Part shown: piece after piece, positions 1 to 6,418 of the stretch
Numbering within the stretch: the stretch's first letter is position 1
Layout: each line of letters starts with the position of its first letter
NCBI GenBank assembly: GCA_002413145.1
Contig: DHWK01000045.1
Span: 7,264 to 13,911, forward strand
Direction of reading: 5' to 3'
Length of the DNA stretch: 6,648 bases
Source: a bacterium UBP12_UBA5184
GTDB taxonomy: Bacteria > Vulcanimicrobiota > Vulcanimicrobiia > Vulcanimicrobiales > Vulcanimicrobiaceae
Position numbers and translations under genes: made by a program
The notes under the pieces: model-generated
The model's database searches: none
Told to the model about the DNA's origin: nothing
The model's input: only the letters and a program-made list of their open reading frames with translations

Positions 1-9
1 CACACTAAC

Positions 10-1269
10 ATGGCCGATCTTCGCAACGATCTCGCGGGCATCAAGAGCCCGAATCCGTTTTGGCTCGCCTCGGCGCCGCCGACCAACAGCGGCTATCAGG
101 TGATGCGGGCCTTCGAGGCCGGCTGGGGCGGGGTCGTATGGAAGACGCTCGGCGATCCGATCGTCAACGTGACCTCGCGCTTTGCGGGGCTGAACTGGAA
201 GCAGAACCCCCTCATCGGGCTCAACAATATCGAGCTCATCACCGACCGTCCGCTCGATGAAAATCTCAAAGAGATTCGTGAGTGCAAGAAGGCCTTTCCG
301 GATCGGGCGATCGTCGGCTCCCTGATGGAAGTCCCGGTGCGCGAGAAGTGGCACGAACTCGTCAAGGCGGTCCAAAACGCCGGCGTCGACGGCTTCGAGC
401 TGAATTTCGGCTGCCCGCACGGGATGTCGGAGCGGGGGATGGGCTCGGCGGTCGGCCAGCAGCCCGACCTCATCGAGATGGTGACCTCCTATGCCGTCGA
501 GGCGACCGAACTTCCGGTGATCGTCAAGTTGACGCCGAACATCACCGATATCCGTCATTGCGCGCGCGCGGCGGCGCGCGGCGGCGCTGCAGCGGTCTCG
601 ATGATCAACACGATCAACAGCCTGATCGGCGTCGATCTCGAGACCTGGAACCCGATCCCTCACGTCGACGGGAAGAGTTCGCATGGCGGTTACTGCGGGC
701 CGGCGGTCAAGCCGATCGCGCTCAACATGGTCAACGAGTGCGCGCGCGACGCCGAAGTCCCGATCCCGATTTCGGGGATCGGCGGCATCTCGAACTGGCA
801 AGACGCCGTCGAGTTCTTGTTGCTCGGCGCGACCAACGTCCAGGTCTGCACCGCGGTGATGCACCACGGTTTTCGAATCGTCGAAGACATGACCGACGGT
901 TTGAACAATTATCTCGATTCGCGTGGGATCGAGACGGCCTCGGAGTTGATCGGCGCGGCGCAGAACCGCATCACGACTTGGGAAAACCTCAACCTCAACT
1001 ACAAGATCGTCGCCGAGATCGACCAAGCCACGTGCATTCACTGCAGCAAGTGTTACATCGCGTGTGAGGATGCGGCCCACCAGTGCATCGACCGCAACGT
1101 CGTCGACGGCACGGCGATGCTCGTGGTCGACGCCGACCACTGCGTCGGCTGCAATCTCTGCATGATGGTCTGCCCGGTCGAAGATTGCATCACGATGGCC
1201 GAGATCGAAACCGGACTGCCGCCGCAGACCTGGAAACAGCGTACCGCGGCGCTCGCATCAACTACCTGA
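10..1269 (+). CDS. preA: NAD-dependent dihydropyrimidine dehydrogenase, catalytic subunit PreA
   Basis: Cytosolic flavo-iron-sulfur protein that reduces uracil or thymine to the 5,6-dihydro form, the first step of reductive pyrimidine breakdown; in bacteria it works with the FAD/NAD subunit PreT. Seen: an FMN-binding TIM barrel like dihydroorotate dehydrogenase over about residues 5-310, with NFGCPHG at 132-138. Asn132 and Cys135 match the substrate Asn and catalytic Cys of mammalian DPD. KLTPN (173-177), NT at 200-201 and SGIGGI (255-260) are further barrel motifs. The C-terminus carries two [4Fe-4S] ferredoxin motifs: Cys342/345/348/352 and Cys378/381/384/388. The length (419 aa) is close to E. 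coli PreA (about 411). The ATG at 10 gives a full family-like N-terminus (GIKSPNPFWLASAP), although no Shine-Dalgarno is visible in the nine bases before it. The stop lies 13 bases before the next gene. PreT is not in the window. Family assignment is very secure; the physiological direction is inferred from the neighbours. Confidence 0.96.
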   Translation: MADLRNDLAGIKSPNPFWLASAPPTNSGYQVMRAFEAGWGGVVWKTLGDPIVNVTSRFAGLNWKQNPLIGLNNIELITDRPLDENLKEIRECKKAFPDRAIVGSLMEVPVREKWHELVKAVQNAGVDGFELNFGCPHGMSERGMGSAVGQQPDLIEMVTSYAVEATELPVIVKLTPNITDIRHCARAAARGGAAAVSMINTINSLIGVDLETWNPIPHVDGKSSHGGYCGPAVKPIALNMVNECARDAEVPIPISGIGGISNWQDAVEFLLLGATNVQVCTAVMHHGFRIVEDMTDGLNNYLDSRGIETASELIGAAQNRITTWENLNLNYKIVAEIDQATCIHCSKCYIACEDAAHQCIDRNVVDGTAMLVVDADHCVGCNLCMMVCPVEDCITMAEIETGLPPQTWKQRTAALASTT

Positions 1270-1275
1270 AGGAGG
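1269..1275 (+). promoter_or_regulatory. Strong ribosome binding site for the TTG-started dihydropyrimidinase
   Basis: AAGGAGG lies 7 bases before the TTG at 1283 and overlaps the last base of the preA stop codon (TGA, 1267-1269). It is a near-perfect anti-16S match. It decides the start, because there is no ATG in this frame until residue 51, inside the metal-binding core. The overlap with the stop suggests translational coupling to preA. Confidence 0.85.
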
Positions 1276-1282
1276 TTCGGGC

Positions 1283-2674
1283 TTGGGCATCCTGATTCGC
1301 GGCGGGACGGTCGCTACGGCGACCGACCTCTATAAGGCCGACGTCTTGATCGAAGGCGAAACGATCTCGGCGATCGGCGAGAAGCTCGACGCGCAGGGGC
1401 ACGAGTCCGTCGATGCCGGCGGCGCCTTCGTCATGCCCGGTGGGATCGACCCGCACACGCACCTCGACATGCCCTTCGGCGGGACGGTCACCGCCGACGA
1501 CTTCGAATCGGGGACGCGCGGCGCGGCCCTCGGCGGCACGACCTGCATCGTCGACTTCGCTTTGCACACGCGCGGCGATTCGCTGCACAACGCGCTCAAC
1601 ACGTGGCATGCGAAGGCCGACGGCAAGGCCCTCATCGATTACGGCTTCCACCTGACGATCGCCGACGGCCGCGCTGAGACGATGGCCGAAATTCCGAAGA
1701 TCATCGACGAACAGGGCGTCAACTCGTTCAAGGTCTTCATGGCCTACAAGCACGTCCTGCAAGTCGACGACGAAACGATCTTCAAGACGTTGCAGGCCTG
1801 CGCGAAGCACGGCGGTCTCGTCCAGGTGCACGCCGAGAACGGCGACGTGATCGAAGTGCTCGTCAAACAGACGCTCGCGGCCGGCCACACCGACCCGAAA
1901 TACCACGCGCTCTCACGTCCCGTCGAGTGCGAAGGCGAGGCGACCCACCGCGCGATCCGGCTGGCCGAGATCGCCGGCGCCCCGCTCTACGTGGTGCACG
2001 TTTCGAGCGCGATGGCGGCCGACGCGATCTCCGACGGCCGCAAGCGCGGTCTCGCCATCTACGGCGAGACGTGTCCGCAGTATCTCGTCTGTGATTTCTC
2101 CGACTATGAGCGGCCGAATTTCGAGGGCGCGAAGTACGTCCTCTCGCCGCCGATCCGGGACAAGTGGAATCAAAACGTGTTGTTGCGCAAGCTCAAGAAC
2201 ATGGAGCTGCACGCCTTTGGATCCGATCACTGTTCGTTCAACCTGTGCGGCCAAAAGGAGCTGGGAAAGAGCGATTTCTCGAAGATTCCCAACGGCGCGC
2301 CGACGATCGAAGACCGGCTGGCCATTCTATGGGACGTCGGGGTCAACGGCGGTCTCATGGGTCCGACGCAGTTCGTGGCGCTCGGTTCGACCAATCCGGC
2401 GAAGCTTTTCGGGCTCTTCCCCCGTAAAGGTGCGCTGGTCGCGGGGGCGGACGCTGACGTCGTCATCTGGGACCCGAACGCGGAGCGAACGATCTCCGCT
2501 AAGACCCACCACATGAACGTCGACAACAACGTTTTCGAAGGCCGCAAGGTCAAAGGCCGTCCGCGTTTCGTCTACTCGCGCGGGACGAAAGTCGCCGAGG
2601 GCGACGCGTTCACCGGGCGCAAGGGCCACGGCAAGTTCCAAAAGAGCGCGAAGTTCTTTCCCGTGCAGTTGTAG
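1283..2674 (+). CDS. hydA: Dihydropyrimidinase / D-hydantoinase
   Basis: Zinc-dependent cyclic amidohydrolase that opens dihydrouracil or dihydrothymine to N-carbamoyl-beta-alanine or its methyl homologue; many members also cut 5-substituted hydantoins. Seen: a complete binuclear metal site at positions matching the classic hydantoinase numbering. These are His58 and His60 (in GGIDPHTHLD), Lys150 as the carboxylated lysine (NSFKVFMAYK), His183 (VHAENGD), His239 (VHVSS) and Asp315 (GSDHCSFN). Catalytic Tyr155, and Ser288 and Asn337 as substrate-contact candidates, are also present. The N- and C-terminal beta-sandwich segments (GILIRGGTV; ADADVVIWDP) are intact, and 463 aa is normal for the family. 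Translation starts at TTG behind a strong ribosome binding site. The gene sits between preA and a ureidopropionase with gaps of 13 and 7 bases, so dihydropyrimidine is the likely natural substrate. Hydantoinase side activity cannot be excluded. Confidence 0.95.
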   Translation: MGILIRGGTVATATDLYKADVLIEGETISAIGEKLDAQGHESVDAGGAFVMPGGIDPHTHLDMPFGGTVTADDFESGTRGAALGGTTCIVDFALHTRGDSLHNALNTWHAKADGKALIDYGFHLTIADGRAETMAEIPKIIDEQGVNSFKVFMAYKHVLQVDDETIFKTLQACAKHGGLVQVHAENGDVIEVLVKQTLAAGHTDPKYHALSRPVECEGEATHRAIRLAEIAGAPLYVVHVSSAMAADAISDGRKRGLAIYGETCPQYLVCDFSDYERPNFEGAKYVLSPPIRDKWNQNVLLRKLKNMELHAFGSDHCSFNLCGQKELGKSDFSKIPNGAPTIEDRLAILWDVGVNGGLMGPTQFVALGSTNPAKLFGLFPRKGALVAGADADVVIWDPNAERTISAKTHHMNVDNNVFEGRKVKGRPRFVYSRGTKVAEGDAFTGRKGHGKFQKSAKFFPVQL

Positions 2675-2677
2675 GAG
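2674..2677 (+). promoter_or_regulatory. Ribosome binding site overlapping the upstream stop codon
   Basis: GGAG begins on the last base of the dihydropyrimidinase TAG stop (2672-2674) and lies 4 bases before the ATG at 2682. The short spacing and the overlap with the stop point to coupled translation of the ring-opening enzyme and the next hydrolase. Confidence 0.6.
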
Positions 2678-2681
2678 TCGT

Positions 2682-3566
2682 ATGACAGACAAGGTGACGA
2701 TCGGTCTCATCCAAGCGCATCACGACGTCGACGGCGGCGAGCCGGTGGAGAAACACAAGAAGTCGGCGATCGAGAAGCACGTTCGCCTGATCCATGAGGC
2801 GAAGAAGAAGGGCGCGCAGATCGTCTGTCTTCAGGAAATCTTCTACGGCCCGTATTTTTGCACCGAGCAGACGACGAAGTGGTACGAGGCGATCGAACGC
2901 ATCCCCGACGGCCCGACGACGCAGATGATGCAAGGGCTCGCAAAGGAACTCGAGATCGTCCTCGTCGTCCCGATGTACGAGGAAGATCAGCCGGGCATCT
3001 ACTACAACACCGCCGCGGTCATCGACGCCGACGGAACCTATCTGGGCAAGTACCGCAAACACCACATCCCACAAGTGCAGGCGGGGCCGCCCGGTTGTGG
3101 TTTTTGGGAGAAGTATTATTTCCGGCCCGGCAACCTCGGCTATCCCGTCTTCAACACGCAGTACGCGAAGGTCGGCGTCTACATCTGCTACGACCGCCAC
3201 TTCCCCGAAGGCGCGCGCATGCTCGGCCTCGCCGGCGCCGAGATCGTCCTCAACCCGTCGGCGACCGTCGCCGGGCTCTCCGAATACCTATGGAAGCTCG
3301 AGCAGCCGGCCCATGCGGTGGCCAACGGCTACTACCTCGGAGCGATCAACCGCGTCGGTTTCGAGAAGCCTTGGAACATGGGGGAGTTTTACGGCCAGTC
3401 CTACTTGGTCGATCCGCGTGGCCAATTCGTCGCGATGGGGAGTCGCGACAAGGACGAGGTCGTCATCGGCGAGATGGACCGCAACGTGATCCGCGAGGTG
3501 CGCAACACCTGGCAGTTCTTCCGCGACCGGCGTCCGGACAGTTACGGCGCGATGGTCGCGCAATAA
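2682..3566 (+). CDS. Beta-ureidopropionase (N-carbamoyl-beta-alanine amidohydrolase), nitrilase superfamily
   Basis: Carbon-nitrogen hydrolase that splits N-carbamoyl-beta-alanine (or N-carbamoyl-3-aminoisobutyrate) into the beta-amino acid, CO2 and ammonia, the third step of reductive pyrimidine degradation. Seen: a single nitrilase domain over nearly all 294 residues with the Glu-Lys-Cys triad: Glu52 (CLQEIFYGPYF), Lys126 (KYRKHHIP) and nucleophile Cys169 (VYICYDRHFPEG), plus the second Glu143 (FWEKYYF). NPSAT, LSEYLW, INRVG and YLVDPRG match eukaryotic and bacterial beta-ureidopropionases better than nitrilases or generic amidases. The stretch between HIP (128-130) and FWEKYYF looks about six residues longer than in homologues I recall. 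The relative N-carbamoylputrescine amidase is less likely given the neighbours. The symbol pydC is sometimes used for this step, but naming varies. The stop overlaps the permease start. Confidence 0.92.
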   Translation: MTDKVTIGLIQAHHDVDGGEPVEKHKKSAIEKHVRLIHEAKKKGAQIVCLQEIFYGPYFCTEQTTKWYEAIERIPDGPTTQMMQGLAKELEIVLVVPMYEEDQPGIYYNTAAVIDADGTYLGKYRKHHIPQVQAGPPGCGFWEKYYFRPGNLGYPVFNTQYAKVGVYICYDRHFPEGARMLGLAGAEIVLNPSATVAGLSEYLWKLEQPAHAVANGYYLGAINRVGFEKPWNMGEFYGQSYLVDPRGQFVAMGSRDKDEVVIGEMDRNVIREVRNTWQFFRDRRPDSYGAMVAQ

Positions 3567-3568
3567 TG
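3564..3568 (+). promoter_or_regulatory. TAATG stop-start overlap (translational coupling)
   Basis: The ureidopropionase TAA (3564-3566) shares its last A with the permease ATG (3566-3568). No convincing Shine-Dalgarno precedes this ATG, so termination-reinitiation by the same ribosome is the likely entry route. The overlap also decides the permease start: open frame continues upstream of it, but only as an out-of-frame shadow of the hydrolase gene. Confidence 0.75.
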
Positions 3569-5095
3569 GCAGCCGTCTCTCAAGTCCGGATCGGCGACGT
3601 CATCGTCCTGGGCGACGACGCGGCGCAACGGCTGGCGCAGAACGATAGCCTATGGAACGAGGATCTGCGGCCGTGCACGCTGCCCGAGCACTCCTGGCCG
3701 GGCTCGAAGTTCGCCTCGCTCTGGATTGGGATGTGCATCTGCTTGCCGACATATTCGCTCGCCAGCGGGATGATCGCCCTCGGAATGAACTGGTGGGAGT
3801 CGGTGCTGACGATCTTGGTCGGCAGCCTGATCGTGATGGGCGCGATCCTCCTCGTCTCGCACGCCGGAACGCGTTACGGCATCCCGTATCCGGTCTTCGC
3901 GCGGCTCTGGTTCGGGACGCGCGGCGCGCACATCCCGGCGCTCGCGCGCGCGATCATCGCAGCCGGTTGGTTCGGCATCAACTCATGGTTCGGCGGCCAA
4001 GCGCTCGACGCGATCTTGACGCGCGTCTTGCCGTTCTGGGCCGCTTGGGGACCCCACCTCGCGGTCGCGTTCAGCGTGTTCTGGGCGCTCAACGTGCTGA
4101 TCGCGATGCGCGGCCCGCAGGCGATCGGCCGCCTCGCGCAGGTCGCGGCTCCGACGCTCGCCGTCGGCGCGCTCGCGCTCCTCGCGTGGGCGGCGACGCG
4201 CGTCGGCGGATTCGGCCCGATGCTAGCCGCGCCGGCGACGATTGGGGGAACGGCGTTCTGGGCGTCGTTCTTTCCGTCGGTGATCGGCGTGATCGCGTTC
4301 TGGGCGACGCTTGCGCTCAACATCCCCGACTACACGCGGTATGCGAAGACCCAGCGCGGTCAGACGCTCGGCCAAGTGTTGTCGATGCCGCTGACGATGG
4401 CGCTCTTCTCGTTCGTCGGAATCGCCGTGACCTCGGTGACGGTGCAGCTCTACGGAACGGCCCTCTGGAATCCGGTCGACCTGATCCTGAAGTTTCCGTC
4501 GTTCGTCGTGATCCTCGCGGGGATCGTGATCATCCTGTCGTCGGTGACGATCAACGTCGGCGCGAACGTGATGGCGCCGGCGCGCGCCTTCGAAAATTTG
4601 TGGCCGCGTTACATCACCTTCGCGATGGGCGCCGTCTTCACGGGGCTGCTCAGCCTCTTGATGCAGCCGTGGTACGTGCTCGCGACCTTCCAGAACTACA
4701 TCTTCACGTGGCTCGGGACGTACGGCGCGCTGCTCGGACCGTTCGATGGGATCGCGATCGCCGATTACTGGCTCGTGCGCGGCCGGCGCTTCGACCTCGC
4801 GCAGCTCTACGCGCCCGCGGGCATCTACTCGTACGCCGGCGGGATCAACTTGCGTGCCGTCGCGGCGCTCGCGATCGGCTGGGGCGTAGCCCTCGTCGGA
4901 CTGCGCGTCCCGTCGCTCTACTTCTTATGGGCCGGGGGCTGGTTTTTCGGGCTCCTCGGCGGCCTGCTGGGATACTGGCTCTTAATGCGAAACGACCGCT
5001 CGGTGATCGACGAAAAGACATTTAATGCGATAACGAAAAACGAGTCAGCGCCGAACGTTGACCCGGCGCCTCGCGCCGCGACCAGCCCAGCTTGA
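3566..5095 (+). CDS. NCS1-family permease (nucleobase/hydantoin/allantoin:cation symporter)
   Basis: Inner-membrane symporter of the NCS1 family (Mhp1-like LeuT fold, typically 12 helices), likely importing uracil, thymine or a related ring compound for the enzymes of this operon. Seen: a soluble N-terminus, then NEDLRPCTLPEHSW (31-44), a long run of hydrophobic helices to about residue 474, and a hydrophilic C-terminal tail. NCS1 signatures include AGTRYGIPYPV (100-110), GWFGINSWFGG (134-144), LNIPDYTRY (251-259), GANVMAPA (332-339) and IADYWLVRGR (398-407). Trp135 and probably Trp246 correspond to the Trp pair that sandwiches the ligand in Mhp1. Asn139 sits where Mhp1 has a ligand-contacting Gln. 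At 509 aa the length is normal. The start is the ATG overlapping the previous stop. The last 40 codons are noticeably AT-richer. Family is secure; the substrate is inferred from context only. Confidence 0.93.
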   Translation: MAAVSQVRIGDVIVLGDDAAQRLAQNDSLWNEDLRPCTLPEHSWPGSKFASLWIGMCICLPTYSLASGMIALGMNWWESVLTILVGSLIVMGAILLVSHAGTRYGIPYPVFARLWFGTRGAHIPALARAIIAAGWFGINSWFGGQALDAILTRVLPFWAAWGPHLAVAFSVFWALNVLIAMRGPQAIGRLAQVAAPTLAVGALALLAWAATRVGGFGPMLAAPATIGGTAFWASFFPSVIGVIAFWATLALNIPDYTRYAKTQRGQTLGQVLSMPLTMALFSFVGIAVTSVTVQLYGTALWNPVDLILKFPSFVVILAGIVIILSSVTINVGANVMAPARAFENLWPRYITFAMGAVFTGLLSLLMQPWYVLATFQNYIFTWLGTYGALLGPFDGIAIADYWLVRGRRFDLAQLYAPAGIYSYAGGINLRAVAALAIGWGVALVGLRVPSLYFLWAGGWFFGLLGGLLGYWLLMRNDRSVIDEKTFNAITKNESAPNVDPAPRAATSPA

Positions 5096-5098
5096 AAC

Positions 5099-5102
5099 GA
5101 GG
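5099..5102 (+). promoter_or_regulatory. Ribosome binding site for the aminotransferase
   Basis: GAGG lies 8 bases before the ATG at 5111, inside the 15-base gap after the permease stop (TGA, 5093-5095). It is a moderate match and supports the chosen start. Confidence 0.55.
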
Positions 5103-5110
5103 ACGTTCCG

Positions 5111-6409
5111 ATGAAACTCTTGCGTAAGACCTCGAATGCCGACCGCGCGAAGAAGCATCTGTTCGCGTCGCAGACGACGTACTATGCAAAGCCGCTGACG
5201 CTGGTCGACGGCCACGGGACGCACGTCCGCGACGATGAGGGCAACGAGTATCTCGATGCGTTTGCGGGGATCGCGACCACGACCCTCGGCTACGGCGACA
5301 ACGAGGTCGCCGAAGCCGTCGCCGACCAAGCCAAGAAGCTGACCCACGTCTCGACGCTCTACCTTACCGACGAGCTCTTGGATTATGTCGAAAAAGTCGC
5401 CGCGGTCTCGCCGCAGGGGATGAGCAAGACCTTCGTGACCAACTCGGGCTCAGAAGCCAACGAGATGGCGGCGGTCATCTCGCGGATATACAAGAACTCG
5501 GCCGACCTCTTGGCGCTCGAGCACGCCTATCACGGCCGCACGCTCTACACCGTCGCGCTCGCCGGTCAGAGCCAGTGGCGCAATTTCGGCCCGGATATGC
5601 CGCACGTCGCCTTCGTGCCGAACCCGTACTGCTATCGTTGCCCGCTGAACTTGACTTATCCGTCCTGCGAGATCGCTTGTGCGAAAGCGGCGAAGCGGAT
5701 CATCGAGACTTCAACCAACGGTGCACCGGCCGCGATGATCGCCGAGACGATCGCCGGCGTCGGCGGTATCATCGCGCCGCCGCTCGAGTATTTCAAGGTG
5801 CTGCAAGAGACGCTCGCGCCGTTTGGAACGCTGCTCATCGCCGACGAAGTGCAGGCGGCGTGGGGCCGCCTGGGTGATGGGATGTTCGGCATCAATTCGA
5901 CCTACGGCGTCGTCCCCGACATCATCACTTCGGCGAAGGGCGCCGCGAGCGGCTTGCCGCTCGGGCTGATCATCACACGGCCCGAACTGGCCGACGTCTT
6001 CAAGGGCCCACACATCAACACGTTTGGTGGAAATCCCCTCTCGACGCGCGCGGCGCGCGTGACCATTGAGGTCATCGAGAAGAAAGACCTGATCGCCAAT
6101 GCCAAGCGCCAAGGCGATACGATGCTGGCCGGCCTACGCGAGTTGCAGAAGCGTTATCCACTCATCGGCGAAGTCCGCGGCCACGGGCTCATGCTCGGCA
6201 TCGAACTCGTGAAGGATCCGAAGACGAAGGCCTACGCTACCGAAGAGGCCGGCCGCTTCTTGGAGCTCATGCGCGAGCGGGGCATCCTGGTCGGCCGCGG
6301 CGGCCGCTTCGCGAACGTGATCCGCGTCCAGCCGGCACTGGTGTTCGACGACAACGACTCGGCTCTGTTCCTCAAAGCCTGCGGCCAAGTACTCGACGCG
6401 CTGAGCTAG
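5111..6409 (+). CDS. Class III PLP aminotransferase, probable beta-alanine / 3-aminoisobutyrate transaminase (AGXT2-like)
   Basis: PLP enzyme of the class III (omega) aminotransferase family. In this operon it would convert beta-alanine or 3-aminoisobutyrate to malonate or methylmalonate semialdehyde, with pyruvate, glyoxylate or 2-oxoglutarate as amino acceptor. Seen: the N-terminal LFASQTTYYAKPL block (17-29), phosphate-binding NSGSEANE (111-118), HAYHGR (138-143), Asp245 in ADEVQ (244-248) as the pyridine-nitrogen contact, Lys276 in SAKGAASGLPLG as the Schiff-base lysine, and TFGGNP (304-309). The 432 aa length is full. Cys174, 177, 186 and 190 form a CYRCP...C...C cluster of the kind I recall from AGXT2-like proteins. 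Odd points: GYGDN (60-64) replaces the usual GHxxP-like motif, AETIAGVGG (211-219) replaces EPIQGxGG, and DEVQAAWGR replaces DEVQTGxGR. The family is certain; substrate preference is inferred from the neighbours, and other omega-amino acids are possible. Confidence 0.87.
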   Translation: MKLLRKTSNADRAKKHLFASQTTYYAKPLTLVDGHGTHVRDDEGNEYLDAFAGIATTTLGYGDNEVAEAVADQAKKLTHVSTLYLTDELLDYVEKVAAVSPQGMSKTFVTNSGSEANEMAAVISRIYKNSADLLALEHAYHGRTLYTVALAGQSQWRNFGPDMPHVAFVPNPYCYRCPLNLTYPSCEIACAKAAKRIIETSTNGAPAAMIAETIAGVGGIIAPPLEYFKVLQETLAPFGTLLIADEVQAAWGRLGDGMFGINSTYGVVPDIITSAKGAASGLPLGLIITRPELADVFKGPHINTFGGNPLSTRAARVTIEVIEKKDLIANAKRQGDTMLAGLRELQKRYPLIGEVRGHGLMLGIELVKDPKTKAYATEEAGRFLELMRERGILVGRGGRFANVIRVQPALVFDDNDSALFLKACGQVLDALS

Positions 6410-6412
6410 GAG
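6408..6412 (+). promoter_or_regulatory. Ribosome binding site for the DUF4870-type gene
   Basis: AGGAG begins inside the aminotransferase stop (TAG, 6407-6409) and lies 6 bases before the ATG at 6419. It supports a real gene start here and co-translation with the operon. Confidence 0.7.
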
Positions 6413-6418
6413 AAGACG

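Noticed and set aside
561..590. CG-alternating low-complexity tract in preA.
   Set aside because: It is in-frame coding for an Ala/Arg/Gly helix segment (about residues 184-195) matching the AAxxGGA region of the family, not a separate repeat element.
1262..1906. Antisense open frame of 214 codons opposite the dihydropyrimidinase.
   Set aside because: Val/Arg/Asp-rich product with no known motif; a mirror of third-position GC bias in the real gene.
2610..3200. Antisense open frame of 196 codons opposite the ureidopropionase.
   Set aside because: No domain, low-complexity composition, and it spans the junction of two well-supported genes on the other strand.
2858..3565. Open frame continuing upstream of the permease, giving an apparent 745-residue protein.
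   Set aside because: The upstream part is an Arg/Pro-rich shadow of the ureidopropionase gene in another frame with no family resemblance. The NCS1 homology and the TAATG overlap place the start at 3566.
3652..5025. Long (457-codon) same-strand open frame inside the permease gene.
   Set aside because: Its product is extremely Arg/Ala/Asp-rich with no recognisable domain, typical of a +1 shadow in high-GC DNA. The permease frame explains the region fully.
5064..5078. GC hairpin (CGGCGC, 3-base loop, GCGCCG) near the end of the permease gene as a terminator.
   Set aside because: It lies inside coding sequence, has no T-run after it, and GC inverted repeats of this size arise by chance in such DNA.
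1283..5095. Hydantoin utilisation cluster (D-hydantoinase, N-carbamoylase, Mhp1-like transporter) as the main role.
   Set aside because: PreA next door and the beta-ureidopropionase-type motifs of the hydrolase fit pyrimidine degradation better. Hydantoin as a side substrate remains possible.
5053..5108. Inverted pair GAACGT / ACGTTC flanking the transaminase ribosome binding site as an operator or RNA switch.
   Set aside because: Only 6 bp with about 44 bases between the arms; not distinguishable from chance.
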